Source: Megalonaias nervosa (lineage: Eukaryota; Mollusca; Bivalvia; Unionida; Unionidae). Taken from it: a DNA stretch of 64,000 nucleotides. The notes under the pieces were generated by a model. It saw only the letters and a program-made list of their open reading frames with translations. It had not been told where the DNA came from and did not search any database. The DNA lies in assembly GCA_016617855.1 (NCBI GenBank), contig JAECUM010003716.1:101168-165167 (forward strand), written 5' to 3'. Shown piece by piece: positions 48,601 through 51,486 of the stretch. A program made the position numbers and the translations under genes. Every line of letters starts with the position of its first letter. Positions within the stretch are counted from its first letter, which is position 1.

Positions 48601-49090
48601 CTCACCAGTTTGCTTAACAGACAAATCGGGTCACACAAAAGTGTACAAATGTTGTGTGTTTGCATTATTTGTGACATACCAAAATTATATCAATTCAGGT
48701 ACCGGTGAAAATATAACTTTCACCAAACTATGAAAAGCGATACACAGGAAAATGATGGAATTCACTATGTCTGATGTAGTAAAGAGTGTTAAGATAAATC
48801 ACCATAGAACAGAAGATTTAGATTCAGCAAAGCATTTTTAAATGTACATGTATTAATGCATGCTAGATGATAAGCTTTTATTATGGTCTTTTTAAAGTAT
48901 TAACTGCTTACATTTTCTCTTCATTTTCCAACAGAAAATGATCAGAACCAATGAGAAAGCTGAGGTCATCTTTAGATTTGTCAAGCATCCAGAATATATT
49001 CGTGAAGGATCACGTCTTCTGTTCAGACAGGGCAGTACCAAGGGGGTGGGTGAAGTTATCAGGATAATCCCTCTTGAGGATGAGCCTTAA
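2999..49090 (+). CDS. GTPBP2: GTPBP2-like GTPase, 5'-truncated, nine exons
   Basis: Spliced gene: join 2999-3110, 3994-4191, 10846-11020, 13681-13897, 21749-21884, 31739-31797, 34052-34223, 37896-38057, 48935-49090. The joined reading frame is 1387 nt: one base finishing an upstream codon, 461 codons, and a stop. Numbering visible residues from 1, the GTPase motifs are G1 GNVDGGKS (47-54), G3 DLAGH (128-132), G4 TKID (184-187) and a G5-like VSCVTGE in exon 5. EF-Tu-like beta-barrel domains follow. Members of this family bind GTP and are linked to ribosome rescue and mRNA surveillance in the cytoplasm (known for vertebrate GTPBP1/2, not visible here). Assignment to GTPBP2 rather than GTPBP1 rests on [19 protein letters not shown] and the short C-terminus without the long basic tail of GTPBP1. 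About 140 N-terminal residues are missing and lie before this window. Confidence 0.93.
3111..3993 (+). other. Intron, no further feature seen
   Basis: An 883-bp intron with GT/AG borders and a T-rich acceptor tract. Nothing else stands out. Confidence 0.7.
3994..4191 (+). CDS. GTPBP2: GTPBP2-like exon with the P-loop
   Basis: A 198-nt exon, phase 0 at both ends, 66 codons. The acceptor is TTTTTTGTAG and the donor GTAAGT. It opens [17 protein letters not shown], giving the G1/P-loop, and continues with [20 protein letters not shown] and [10 protein letters not shown], the switch I region with the conserved threonine. It closes with VLGFDSKGG. The P-loop has GG where vertebrate GTPBP2 has SG and GTPBP1 has AG before the KS; this is a small, tolerated position. 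Nothing in the exon is broken. Confidence 0.96.
4255..4910. repeat. ~137-bp degenerate tandem repeat (GGTCAAGGTCA family), block 1
   Basis: Four to five diverged monomers, seen from the recurring phrase GGGTAAGGAAGAA followed by TTGATTTTGGGGTCAAAGGTC, at about 4398, 4532, 4671 and 4809 (spacing 134-139). Each monomer contains AGGTCA-type words and an AATGGTTTCCACAC phrase. A second block of the same family lies at 27340-27885. Confidence 0.75.
4911..5749. other. Intronic sequence without a recognised feature
   Basis: AT-rich intron sequence between two repeat blocks. No exon or element end seen. Confidence 0.5.
5750..6683. repeat. Degenerate repeat with TTCAACCAAATTTGGTTTGCAG word
   Basis: The phrase TTTCAACCAAATTTGG, then GCAGCTTTATATTGATGAGAC, recurs in diverged form near 5780, 5930, 6410 and 6560. 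It resumes at 10400-10490 (GACAACCAGATTTGGCC then TGCAGCTTTTTCAGAT) after the transposon at 6685-10397, showing that the transposon split an older repeat array. Confidence 0.6.
7254..8970 (-). mobile_element. Tigger-like DNA transposon nested in the 6685-10397 element
   Basis: Ends are CAGTCAAACCCACTTATCTC at the left and the matching inverted AGATAACTGGGTTTGACTG at the right, with TA at 7252-7253 and 8971-8972. A second TCTCGAC-containing subterminal copy lies at about 7332-7360. No intact transposase remains. The segment 8575-8680 matches 300-395 of the Tigger remnant at the window start in inverse orientation, so the coding direction was probably the - strand. Confidence 0.85.
7596..7664. 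repeat. ~29-bp-arm hairpin palindrome
   Basis: The left arm AGCTAAAAATACCTAATTCG and the right arm CGAATTAGGTACTTTTAGCT are inverted copies separated by a short AT loop. It lies inside the Tigger-like element at 7254-8970. Confidence 0.8.
9044..9310. mobile_element. Probable ~267-bp MITE inside the 3.7-kb transposon
   Basis: Imperfect inverted ends of about 22 bp: ACATTAATTGGTAGCAGAG on the left, and CTCTGCTACCAACAATGT on the right. Flanks are poly-T on the left and poly-A on the right, so the exact ends and target duplication are unclear. Confidence 0.5.
10400..10545. repeat. Continuation of the repeat interrupted at 6683
   Basis: Resumes the GCAGCTTTATATTGATGAGAC type phrase after the transposon's right TA. 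Confidence 0.5.
10846..11020 (+). CDS. GTPBP2: GTPBP2-like exon with switch II
   Basis: A 175-nt exon: 58 codons plus one base, so the intron splits the codon for Ala162. The acceptor is TTTTTCTGATAG and the donor GTAAGT. It carries [20 protein letters not shown] and then [14 protein letters not shown], the G3 motif DLAGH with a second histidine as in GTPBP2, and ends VVSANTGM. The preceding 6.65-kb intron holds nested transposons, yet both splice sites look intact. Confidence 0.96.
11576..13184 (+). mobile_element. Retroelement-like remnant with ~75-bp inverted ends
   Basis: Left arm about 11576-11650 and right arm about 13112-13184 are inverted copies sharing GGCTATGACTAA, ATTCTATAT and ATCACATTCTTTTC in order. 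Between them, 12130-12340 reads in + frames as coding-like acidic protein ([15 protein letters not shown], and [19 protein letters not shown] in another frame), which resembles the gag-like ORF of DIRS-type retroelements. Stops and frame changes show it is dead. No reverse transcriptase was found; an internal deletion is likely. It lies wholly in the intron between exons 3 and 4 of the GTPBP2-like gene. Confidence 0.55.
13185..13680. other. Intron end, no feature seen
   Basis: AT-rich sequence leading to the acceptor at 13680. An open frame from 13515 runs into the exon but its first part has no similarity to the family. Confidence 0.5.
13681..13897 (+). CDS. GTPBP2: GTPBP2-like exon with the TKID motif
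   Basis: A 217-nt exon: two bases finish Ala162, then 71 codons, then two bases of Arg234. The acceptor is TTTACATTTCAG and the donor GTAGTT. It encodes [18 protein letters not shown] and the guanine-specificity motif TKID, followed by the helix [18 protein letters not shown] that is typical of the GTPBP1/2 family. The open frame extends upstream into the intron to 13515, but that extension has no family similarity and lies before the acceptor, so I exclude it. Confidence 0.96.
14148..14330. mobile_element. hAT MITE remnant (GGCCAGAATCTGGCCC type)
   Basis: Begins CAGGTTATCCAGCATATAGC and then GGCCAGAATCTGGCCCATC, and ends GAAAAGGTTGGACATCCC. The order and end words parallel the better-preserved copy at 42846-43042. 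Confidence 0.55.
14400..14950. repeat. ~145-bp repeat family, block 1
   Basis: Diverged monomers built from phrases such as ATGTCTAGTTGTTCCTAA, AATCTTGTTTTTACTAG and GGCGATATCAAGATGG. Related blocks occur at 15985, 19375, 28270, 32870, 34440, 35290 and 36030. Confidence 0.7.
14953..15168 (+). repeat. SINE family 1, copy 2
   Basis: tRNA-like head with B-box-like GGATTCGAGTCTC, shared body and an AAACCCTACAACAGCAAC tail. It inserted into the ~145-bp repeat. Confidence 0.85.
15192..15983 (+). mobile_element. 792-bp non-autonomous DNA transposon with 6-bp target duplication, copy 1
   Basis: Perfect 13-bp inverted ends CAGACCTGCCAAC and GTTGGCAGGTCTG. It is flanked on both sides by TGTCTA, and the underlying ~145-bp repeat carries a single GATGTCTAG at this point in other monomers, so the duplication is real. 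No transposase frame. Related copies: 36775-37325, 43490-44250 and, inverted, 47299-48068. Confidence 0.88.
15985..16080. repeat. ~145-bp repeat family, fragment between two transposons
   Basis: Holds the GTCTAGTTTGTCC and AAAATCTTGTTTTAGCTACT phrases of the family, cut at both sides by transposon insertions. Confidence 0.7.
16580..18013. repeat. ~715-bp diverged tandem duplication inside the Tigger element
   Basis: Two units in a row, about 16580-17290 and 17290-18013. Landmarks recur at offsets of 712-724 bases: AAATCATCTGCTT at 16580 and 17292, and CAAAGGAGCATTGAT at 17051 and 17775. Each unit also holds a short internal repeat (GCTTGCTTTGCAATAAAATA then a TTGCTTTGTAATAAAAATA copy). Confidence 0.85.
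18511..19073 (+). repeat. Possible solo LTR
   Basis: Starts TGTTAAGAG and ends CACGTAACA, giving a short TGTTA/TAACA inverted end, with AATAAA near 18996 shortly before the right end. No target duplication is evident, so this is only a candidate. Confidence 0.25.
19375..20240. repeat. ~145-bp repeat family, block 2
   Basis: About five diverged monomers recognised by AAAATCTTGTTATTGC, GGTCATATTGACATGG and GTCTAGTTGATCTTG phrases. Confidence 0.7.
20241..21748. other. Intronic sequence, nothing recognised
   Basis: AT-rich intron sequence before the acceptor at 21748. No element end, exon or tandem repeat recognised. Confidence 0.5.
21749..21884 (+). CDS. GTPBP2: GTPBP2-like exon, end of G domain
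   Basis: A 136-nt exon: one base finishes Arg234, then 45 codons, phase 0 at the 3' end. The acceptor is ATTTTCATTTTCAG and the donor GTAATA. It encodes [18 protein letters not shown] (G5-like loop and final G-domain helix), then [18 protein letters not shown] and HTEFQ, the linker into the first beta-barrel. In vertebrate GTPBP2 the equivalent is a PIFTLSSVSGESLDLL stretch. Confidence 0.95.
22001..22251 (+). repeat. SINE family 1, copy 3, with target duplication
   Basis: Head AGGGGCCTCAAGTGGCCATG and a CAACAACAACAAG tail. AAAATTAA stands on both sides, an 8-bp target site duplication typical of LINE-driven insertion. The B-box is damaged (GGGTGTGAGTC). Confidence 0.85.
22252..22730. other. 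Intronic sequence between two SINEs, nothing recognised
   Basis: About 480 bases with no exon or element end. The last 11 bases are one copy of the target duplication of the next SINE. Confidence 0.5.
22731..22984 (+). repeat. SINE family 1, copy 4, with 11-bp target duplication
   Basis: The best preserved copy: AGGGGGCCCTGAGTGGCCAA head, B-box GGGTTCGAGTCTC, body, and an AAACCCTACAACAACAACAT tail. CATTAGACTTG occurs exactly at 22720-22730 and 22985-22995, marking the insertion. Confidence 0.92.
22996..24400. repeat. ~137-bp degenerate repeat (GGCTGAGCTTGTTACCAC family), block 1
   Basis: Diverged monomers with phrases GATGAGTTTGTTAATGAGTG, CATATTAATGAGATGAT, GATTGGCTGAGGTTGTTAC and ATTTCTGATCTGATTTTGAT. 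At 23225-23390 a ~65-bp sub-unit is repeated almost exactly (ATCTGATAGGCTGAATTTGT three times). Further blocks: 50930-51440 and 54620-55110. Confidence 0.75.
24664..27025 (-). pseudogene. Broken hAT transposase-type gene, ZNF862-like
   Basis: Read on the - strand from 27025. First comes a 127-residue segment with [30 protein letters not shown] and RHEVSG, a TTF/BED-like zinc finger. Next, 26134-25592 gives [33 protein letters not shown] and KPTLVRW, the hAT catalytic-core region. Then 25487-25038 continues with [19 protein letters not shown], and 25041-24664 ends with the hAT dimerisation segment [21 protein letters not shown] plausible intron removes about 26657-26246 (GTAGGT donor, TTTTAGAG acceptor). 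Breaks: an in-frame TAG at about 26155, a frameshift at the T run 26074-26080, another near 25600, and one near 25040. The family includes host-domesticated and active elements; this copy looks dead. No 8-bp target duplication or ends were identified. Confidence 0.8.
27340..27885. repeat. ~137-bp repeat (GGTCAAGGTCA family), block 2
   Basis: Monomers with AGGTCAAAGGTCAAGGTCAC at about 27582, GATCAGAGGTCAAGGTCACT, AAAATGGTTTTCACATACC and GGATGGCTTGCAGC. Same family as 4255-4910. Confidence 0.75.
28270..29250. repeat. ~145-bp repeat family, block 3 (clearest)
   Basis: At least six monomers. The GTTGGTCCTAAGTAAAAAT type phrase occurs near 28277, 28421, 28567, 28710, 28879 and 29034, spacing 143-169. 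Each is followed by ATATGGCCACCACAGCAGCC, CATCTTGAAAATCTTGTT and a CATGGGGTTTTC phrase. Confidence 0.85.
29337..29552. mobile_element. MITE, near-palindromic (GTCCAACTGCAAACTGCA family), copy 1
   Basis: Left TAAGTGAAGTCCAACTGCAA, right TTTGCAGTTTGACTTGACTT and TATAAGCAAGTAC, inverted relative to each other; interior AGATCTGCC/GGCAGATC-type words also pair. Copies at 38222-38437 and 49743-49946. Confidence 0.7.
29540..29790. repeat. 46-bp tandem repeat, ~5 copies
   Basis: AAACTGGGAATTATATAGTA type units start near 29568, 29614, 29660, 29708 and 29746, at spacing 46, 46, 48 and 38. Confidence 0.85.
29791..31738. other. Intronic sequence with one MITE fragment
   Basis: At 30112-30172 there is a fragment (CAGGGGTTTGTATGGTTGCT) of the MITE seen complete at 39742-39852; its right end is missing. 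I recognise nothing else before the acceptor at 31738. Confidence 0.5.
31739..31797 (+). CDS. GTPBP2: GTPBP2-like 59-nt micro-exon
   Basis: The smallest exon: 19 codons plus two bases of Thr299. The acceptor is TTTACATTAATAG and the donor GTAAGT. It encodes [19 protein letters not shown], the first strands of the EF-Tu domain II-like barrel, matching the VDEIYTVPEVGTVVGGTL type segment of GTPBP2. It is flanked by introns of 9.9 and 2.3 kb, so gene predictors could easily miss it. Both reading-frame junctions are exact. Confidence 0.94.
31798..32869. other. Intronic sequence, nothing recognised
   Basis: AT-rich sequence after the 59-nt exon. No element end or exon seen. Confidence 0.5.
32870..33840. 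repeat. ~145-bp repeat family, block 4, interrupted by a MITE
   Basis: Monomer phrases AATTGGTCCTTAGTAAAAAT, TTGAAAATCTTGTTATTGCT and GGATGGTCATGTCAAGATGG. The monomer broken at 33034 resumes at 33221. Confidence 0.75.
33035..33220. mobile_element. 186-bp MITE with TCA target duplication, Harbinger-like
   Basis: Inverted ends of about 42 bp: GGGCCATTACATTTAAACAT then GGTACCCAGGGAAGGCA at the left, and TGCCTTCCCTGGGTCCCATG then TTTTAATGGAACAGCCC at the right. TCA lies on both sides, and other monomers of the host repeat have one uninterrupted GGATGGTCATATC, so the 3-bp duplication is well supported. GG(G) ends with a 3-bp duplication suggest PIF/Harbinger; the class call is inference. Confidence 0.85.
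34052..34223 (+). CDS. GTPBP2: GTPBP2-like exon, beta-barrel domain II
   Basis: A 172-nt exon: one base finishes Thr299, then 57 codons ending in phase 0. The acceptor is CTGTTATTTCAG and the donor GTAAGA. It encodes [33 protein letters not shown] and [13 protein letters not shown]. The Gln-Ala-Ala after the RAGQ-like turn and the closing ..IRKGMV (the G comes from the next exon) are family hallmarks. Degenerate ~145-bp repeats lie on both sides of it. Confidence 0.95.
34440..34965. repeat. ~145-bp repeat family, block 5
   Basis: Monomers with AGTATGGCCACCATGGCAGC, TTGTTACTGCTACTCTTCTG and AAAAGACTTTTTAATG phrases, directly 3' of the exon at 34052-34223. Confidence 0.75.
35030..35230. repeat. 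Low-complexity A/C-rich tract
   Basis: Runs of A interrupted by CCCC, in two clusters (about 35039-35090 and 35180-35225). Confidence 0.8.
35280..35560. repeat. ~145-bp repeat family, block 6
   Basis: Two monomers with TTTTAATGGATGGTCATATC and TTGTTATTGCTACTGCTCCT phrases. Confidence 0.7.
36030..36470. repeat. ~145-bp repeat family, block 7
   Basis: Monomers with GTGGTGGCCGTCTTGAAAAT, ATTATAGCTACTCCTTCTGG and TTAAAATCTGCTGTCATAAC phrases. Confidence 0.65.
36775..37325 (+). mobile_element. 6-bp-duplication transposon family, copy 2 (diverged)
   Basis: Body follows copy 1 in order: ACCAGACTAGCTTAACAG, AGATGCTTTAA, AAAAGCTGGAA, TTTGGAGCTGCAGTTTCTG, GTTGAACATTATGTT and TTACTAAAAATTGGTC. Both terminal CAGACCTGCCAAC ends are eroded. 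Confidence 0.7.
37326..37895. other. Intronic sequence, nothing recognised
   Basis: AT-rich sequence up to the acceptor at 37895; no element end seen. Confidence 0.5.
37896..38057 (+). CDS. GTPBP2: GTPBP2-like exon, beta-barrel domain III
   Basis: A 162-nt exon, phase 0 at both ends, 54 codons. The acceptor is TTCTGTTGGATAG and the donor GTATGA. It encodes [40 protein letters not shown] and [14 protein letters not shown], matching the GMVMVSP, FEAEI, VTVHVGNVRQTA series in vertebrate GTPBP2. The usual VSP after GMVMV is VSC here. Confidence 0.95.
38222..38437. mobile_element. Near-palindromic MITE family, copy 2
   Basis: Left ATCAAACTGCAGACAACAAA, right GGTGCAGTTTGCAGTTGGAC, with the interior CAGATCTGAGTC and CCAGATCTACCAG words. 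Same layout as 29337-29552. Confidence 0.7.
38755..38935 (-). repeat. tRNA-derived SINE, antisense
   Basis: On the - strand it opens GGAGCCATGGAGGCTCACTG, carries a B-box GCGGGTTCGAATTG, and goes on with GTGTCCTTGGGCAAGGAACT. A single copy in the window; it differs from SINE families 1 and 2. Confidence 0.7.
38936..39741. other. Intronic sequence, nothing recognised
   Basis: No exon, repeat or element end was seen. Confidence 0.5.
39742..39852. mobile_element. ~110-bp MITE with ~29-bp inverted ends
   Basis: Left ACAAGGGTTTGTATTGTTGC then TTACAATTT; right AAATTGTAAGCAACAGTATG then AGCCCCTGTG. A left-half fragment of the same element lies at 30112-30172. Confidence 0.8.
39853..41682. other. 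Intronic sequence, nothing recognised
   Basis: AT-rich intron sequence with no support for an exon or an element. Short open frames here look random. Confidence 0.5.
41683..42340. repeat. 39-bp minisatellite, ~17 copies
   Basis: The unit is of type GAGCATGTATCCATATGTAC followed by CTTTCCTAAGGAATCACAT, 39 bp. In 41700-41870 two alternating unit types form an ~80-bp higher-order repeat that is present twice, nearly exact. Because 39 is a multiple of three, open frames run through it ([13 protein letters not shown] type), but there is no sign of a gene. Confidence 0.95.
42341..42845. other. Intronic sequence, nothing recognised
   Basis: No element end or exon seen. Confidence 0.5.
42846..43042. 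mobile_element. 197-bp hAT-type MITE
   Basis: Ends CAGGGGTGCACAACC and GGTTGTACACCCCTG are inverted copies, as in hAT elements. Interior GGCCCGCAGGCCGGATCCGG then CCC. The flanking octamers ACGTAGTG and ACACAATG agree at 5 of 8 positions, compatible with a decayed 8-bp target duplication. Confidence 0.85.
43490..44250 (+). mobile_element. 6-bp-duplication transposon family, copy 3
   Basis: Left end CAGACTTGCCAGCCCTTAAG, then TAAGTCTTATGG, GGGAACCAGACCAACTTTAC, TAGATGCTTTAAACTGCAC and GTTGAACATAATGTTACC as in copy 1. The right end is lost. Confidence 0.8.
44569..44648. repeat. (AT)n microsatellite
   Basis: About 70 bases of pure TA dinucleotide followed by interrupted TATACATATATA. Confidence 0.99.
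44650..44807. repeat. Large palindrome with ~75-bp arms and 3-base loop
   Basis: Left arm from AGGATTAAATGATC through TTTTACCTAATCACTCACAA to AAAGTCC, then AAA, then the mirror GGACTTT, TTGTGAGTGATTAGGTAAAA and GATCATTTAATCCT. Only a few mismatches. It would fold into a long stem and abuts an AT array. Confidence 0.92.
44806..45642. mobile_element. Possible element with TATAATTCCAATTT ends next to AT arrays
   Basis: TATAATTCCAATTT at about 44809-44822 is inverted as AAAATTGGAATTATA at about 45569-45584, and a second AT array (about 45594-45642) follows. The interior holds no recognised gene. Ends next to TA-rich arrays suggest insertion into, or seeding of, microsatellites. Weak evidence. 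Confidence 0.4.
45643..46385. other. Intronic sequence, nothing recognised
   Basis: AT-rich sequence, no exon or element end seen. Confidence 0.5.
46386..46662 (+). repeat. tRNA-derived SINE, family 2, copy 1
   Basis: Head AGTAGCCTAAGTGGTTAGAG with a degenerate B-box GGTTCAGACC; body GTTAGTGTTAGGACTGGTCG, then GCCTGGTGTC and AAACTGCCACACTGTAGACAT; tail TTGTTAAAGCTACATTAAAA. A second copy at 62334-62645 shares all of these in order. Confidence 0.88.
46663..47292. other. Intronic sequence, nothing recognised
   Basis: No exon or element end seen. Confidence 0.5.
47299..48068 (-). mobile_element. 6-bp-duplication transposon family, copy 4, inverted
   Basis: Left CAGACCTGCCAACCC is perfect; the right end matches at 10 of 13 positions. 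CAATAC flanks both sides (47293-47298 and 48069-48074), an independent 6-bp target duplication. Internal order is the reverse complement of copy 1 (AGTCTGGTTCCCTGACC, CATAAGACTTACGGCAAAAT near its right end). Confidence 0.88.
48075..48934. other. Intronic sequence, nothing recognised
   Basis: AT-rich sequence ending in a pyrimidine-rich acceptor tract (ACATTTTCTCTTCATTTTCC). Confidence 0.5.
48935..49090 (+). CDS. GTPBP2: GTPBP2-like terminal exon with stop
   Basis: A 156-nt terminal coding exon, 51 codons plus TAA at 49088-49090. The acceptor is CATTTTCCAACAG. It encodes [20 protein letters not shown] and [18 protein letters not shown], ending PLEDEP. The family end LRTGEKAVVRFRF..HPEYL and the REGxTKGIG turn are clear. 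The tail after the barrel is very short, as in GTPBP2; GTPBP1 has a long low-complexity tail here. The intron before it is 10.9 kb. Confidence 0.96.
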   Translation, partial: KMIRTNEKAEVIFRFVKHPEYIREGSRLLFRQGSTKGVGEVIRIIPLEDEP

Positions 49091-49637
49091 ATCCTTTAAT
49101 AGTTCAAAAACAGAGTCACCAACCAGTAAACATTTTCAGTTAGGTTTCATTTGTGAAATTGCTTCTTTAAGAAACAGACAGTTATGTATTTTATCTCATT
49201 TGAAATGATCCAGATAACATGTTTAACATGTGTTTTCTCATTGTATGATTGTGTTTGGTTAGCGATCGTTCTTTGTAAGACTTTTACCAACAAAATATTT
49301 TGTCAGTCTGTTATGTAAAATGTCTTTAATTATAGATAGATTGTTTTGGTTTTTTTAAAATGAATCACCTGTTTTCTAAAATCTGTGGAATTTATGTGTT
49401 TACCCTTGCTTTCAGTCCCAATCATTAATGACACTAGCCTCATGAAGAGGTTTAGGTGAATGATGTAGCATTCAGTTTGGTGGTGAGGGATTGCGAGCAA
49501 AAATTTATAAGTTTGCACCCTTTGTTATTTACGGATCTAGCAGATCTTTGTCCAGAAAGCATGCAACTGACTTGTATCAGAGTTGGTGGTCAACATATAG
49601 ATGCATTTATACATATTTCTTGAAGTTACCATATGTA

Positions 49638-49640
<3 letters not shown>
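49091..49640 (+). other. Probable 3' UTR of the GTPBP2-like gene
   Basis: AT-rich sequence directly after the stop codon, without repeats I recognise. I see no canonical AATAAA in the first ~550 bases; the first AATAAA I noticed is near 50080. The real polyadenylation site therefore cannot be placed from sequence. An AT dinucleotide array begins at about 49641. Confidence 0.4.

Positions 49641-49703
<63 letters not shown>
49641..49703. repeat. (AT)n microsatellite
   Basis: About 60 bases of AT dinucleotide. Confidence 0.99.
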
Positions 49704-49705
<2 letters not shown>

Positions 49706-49742
49706 TACAGTGATACATATATTCTTGCAGTTACTTTATATA

Positions 49743-49946
49743 CTCGTTTTCAAGTCATGCCCAACTGCAAACAAAATAGACCCTGATCAGCTGCCACATA
49801 ATGCACCTGTGATGGCCTGTGTTGTTGGTTCTACTGATTACTTCTGAGAAACTGCATAGACCCAGGTGTTCTGGTGCATTATGCAATGGCAGATCTAAGT
49901 CTATGCAGTTTGCAGTTGGACCCAACTTATAAGCAAGTATATATGT
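49743..49946. mobile_element. Near-palindromic MITE family, copy 3
   Basis: Left ATGCCCAACTGCAAAC, right GCAGTTTGCAGTTGGACCC and AACTTATAAGCAAGTAT; interior words pair. A partial relative is seen at about 50512-50620 (GATGTGCTGGCAGATCAAGG). Confidence 0.75.
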
Positions 49947-50929
49947 TAATTGGCAAGAATGACTTCTTGACTGACCACTTTTGGTGCATTTTTTTTATTA
50001 GTGAAGCAGATGGCAAATCAATTGTATAGATACCAGTTCTATGCAAAAGACAGTCGATTGCTTAACATTAACAGACCATGAAATAAATGCATCATTATTC
50101 ATAAAGGGTTATAAATCAATGCTGTTTACACCATTGGTATGGTGTTTTAAAAATGATTATGGTACATATCCCAGTGTTAGACCAACTTATGCAAGAGATA
50201 TAAAATTTGAACATGCTATATGTTATATTCTCAATTCTATGAAGGTAACAATTATATGCCACAACACTACCACTGCTACTACTTCTACAGGAACTTAAAT
50301 CAGTTCCTGTATAAGATGAATGCCATTACATAGTCCAAACATGATTATCTCCAAAAACAACTTAATTTTCATCAACCAGTTGGTTACCATAACTTGAATT
50401 ATTGATAGCCTTACTTGTAGGTAAATGGTTCATTATCAGAATACACTTAACTGCACCATTATGCATGTTTAGAATACCTGTTAACAATTTGCATATCCTG
50501 TTTAGCCACGGATAACATAACTGCAAAAATATAGACCTAGTTCATCTGTTATCATCTGATGTGCTGGCAGATCAAGGTCTTTATTGTTTGAGGATGATTG
50601 CTTGTAAACAGTTGGAGTATCTAACTTTTTAAAAAGTTTTATTATTTTACATATGATGGTTAATTTATTTGTGCACCATCATAAAAGCAAGTTAAGTTGA
50701 ATATTCTGATATATTTAGTCTTAAGCAAAGCTCACATTGAAAAAAAATCCTCAATGACATGATAAAGTAAAAGTTTTTTTGGAATAAATTCAACATATTT
50801 TGTTAGTATGATTATGAAATATTTTCTGATATTCCTGGATGGAGCCAAACCCAATTTTTCAAAGAAGCAGTAAATCACATCAAGCATAGTTTGGCCTATT
50901 CATCCATAAGATCAAGTGAGCTTTTGGTA

Positions 50930-51440
50930 GGGCTCTACATCTCTCATGCATTGTTTGTACTATAGAATCCATATTTCTGATCTGAAAATTGGAATATGGG
51001 TTTATGTAATTAAAATCTTGGATCATTTTGATCATGTGCGAGAACCATAAGGTGATCTTGCATCTGATTTTCTGACCTTTTAACGACTCCGGAGGCCATA
51101 GTTATGGTCTAATTTTAATAAAACTGGAAATGTATGCTTATATTATGAACATCTTGAATGAATTCTCTAATGAGTGAGATCCACTCTTACAAATGAGGTG
51201 ATCTGGTATATGATTGGCTGAGCTTATTACCAGTCTGGAAGTCATATTTATGACCCAGTTTTTATCATAATTGGTATGTGGGCTTATATTAAGATCATGG
51301 ACAATTTCAAAAGTGAGCATGATCCACACACATTAATGAGGTGATCTTGCATGTGAGTGGCTGAGCTTGTTACCACTGTGGAGATTGTATTCCTGATACT
51401 CTTTTGATCAGACTTGGTGTATAGACATACAAGTTTTGCT
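50930..51440. repeat. GGCTGAGCTTGTTACCAC repeat family, block 2
   Basis: Three to four monomers, e.g. TGATTGGCTGAGCTTATTAC, ACACATTAATGAGGTGATCT and TGAGTGGCTGAGCTTGTTAC. Confidence 0.75.
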
Positions 51441-51486
51441 TCGAATACATTCCCAATCACATAAATGTTATGAATGTAAGCTCAGT

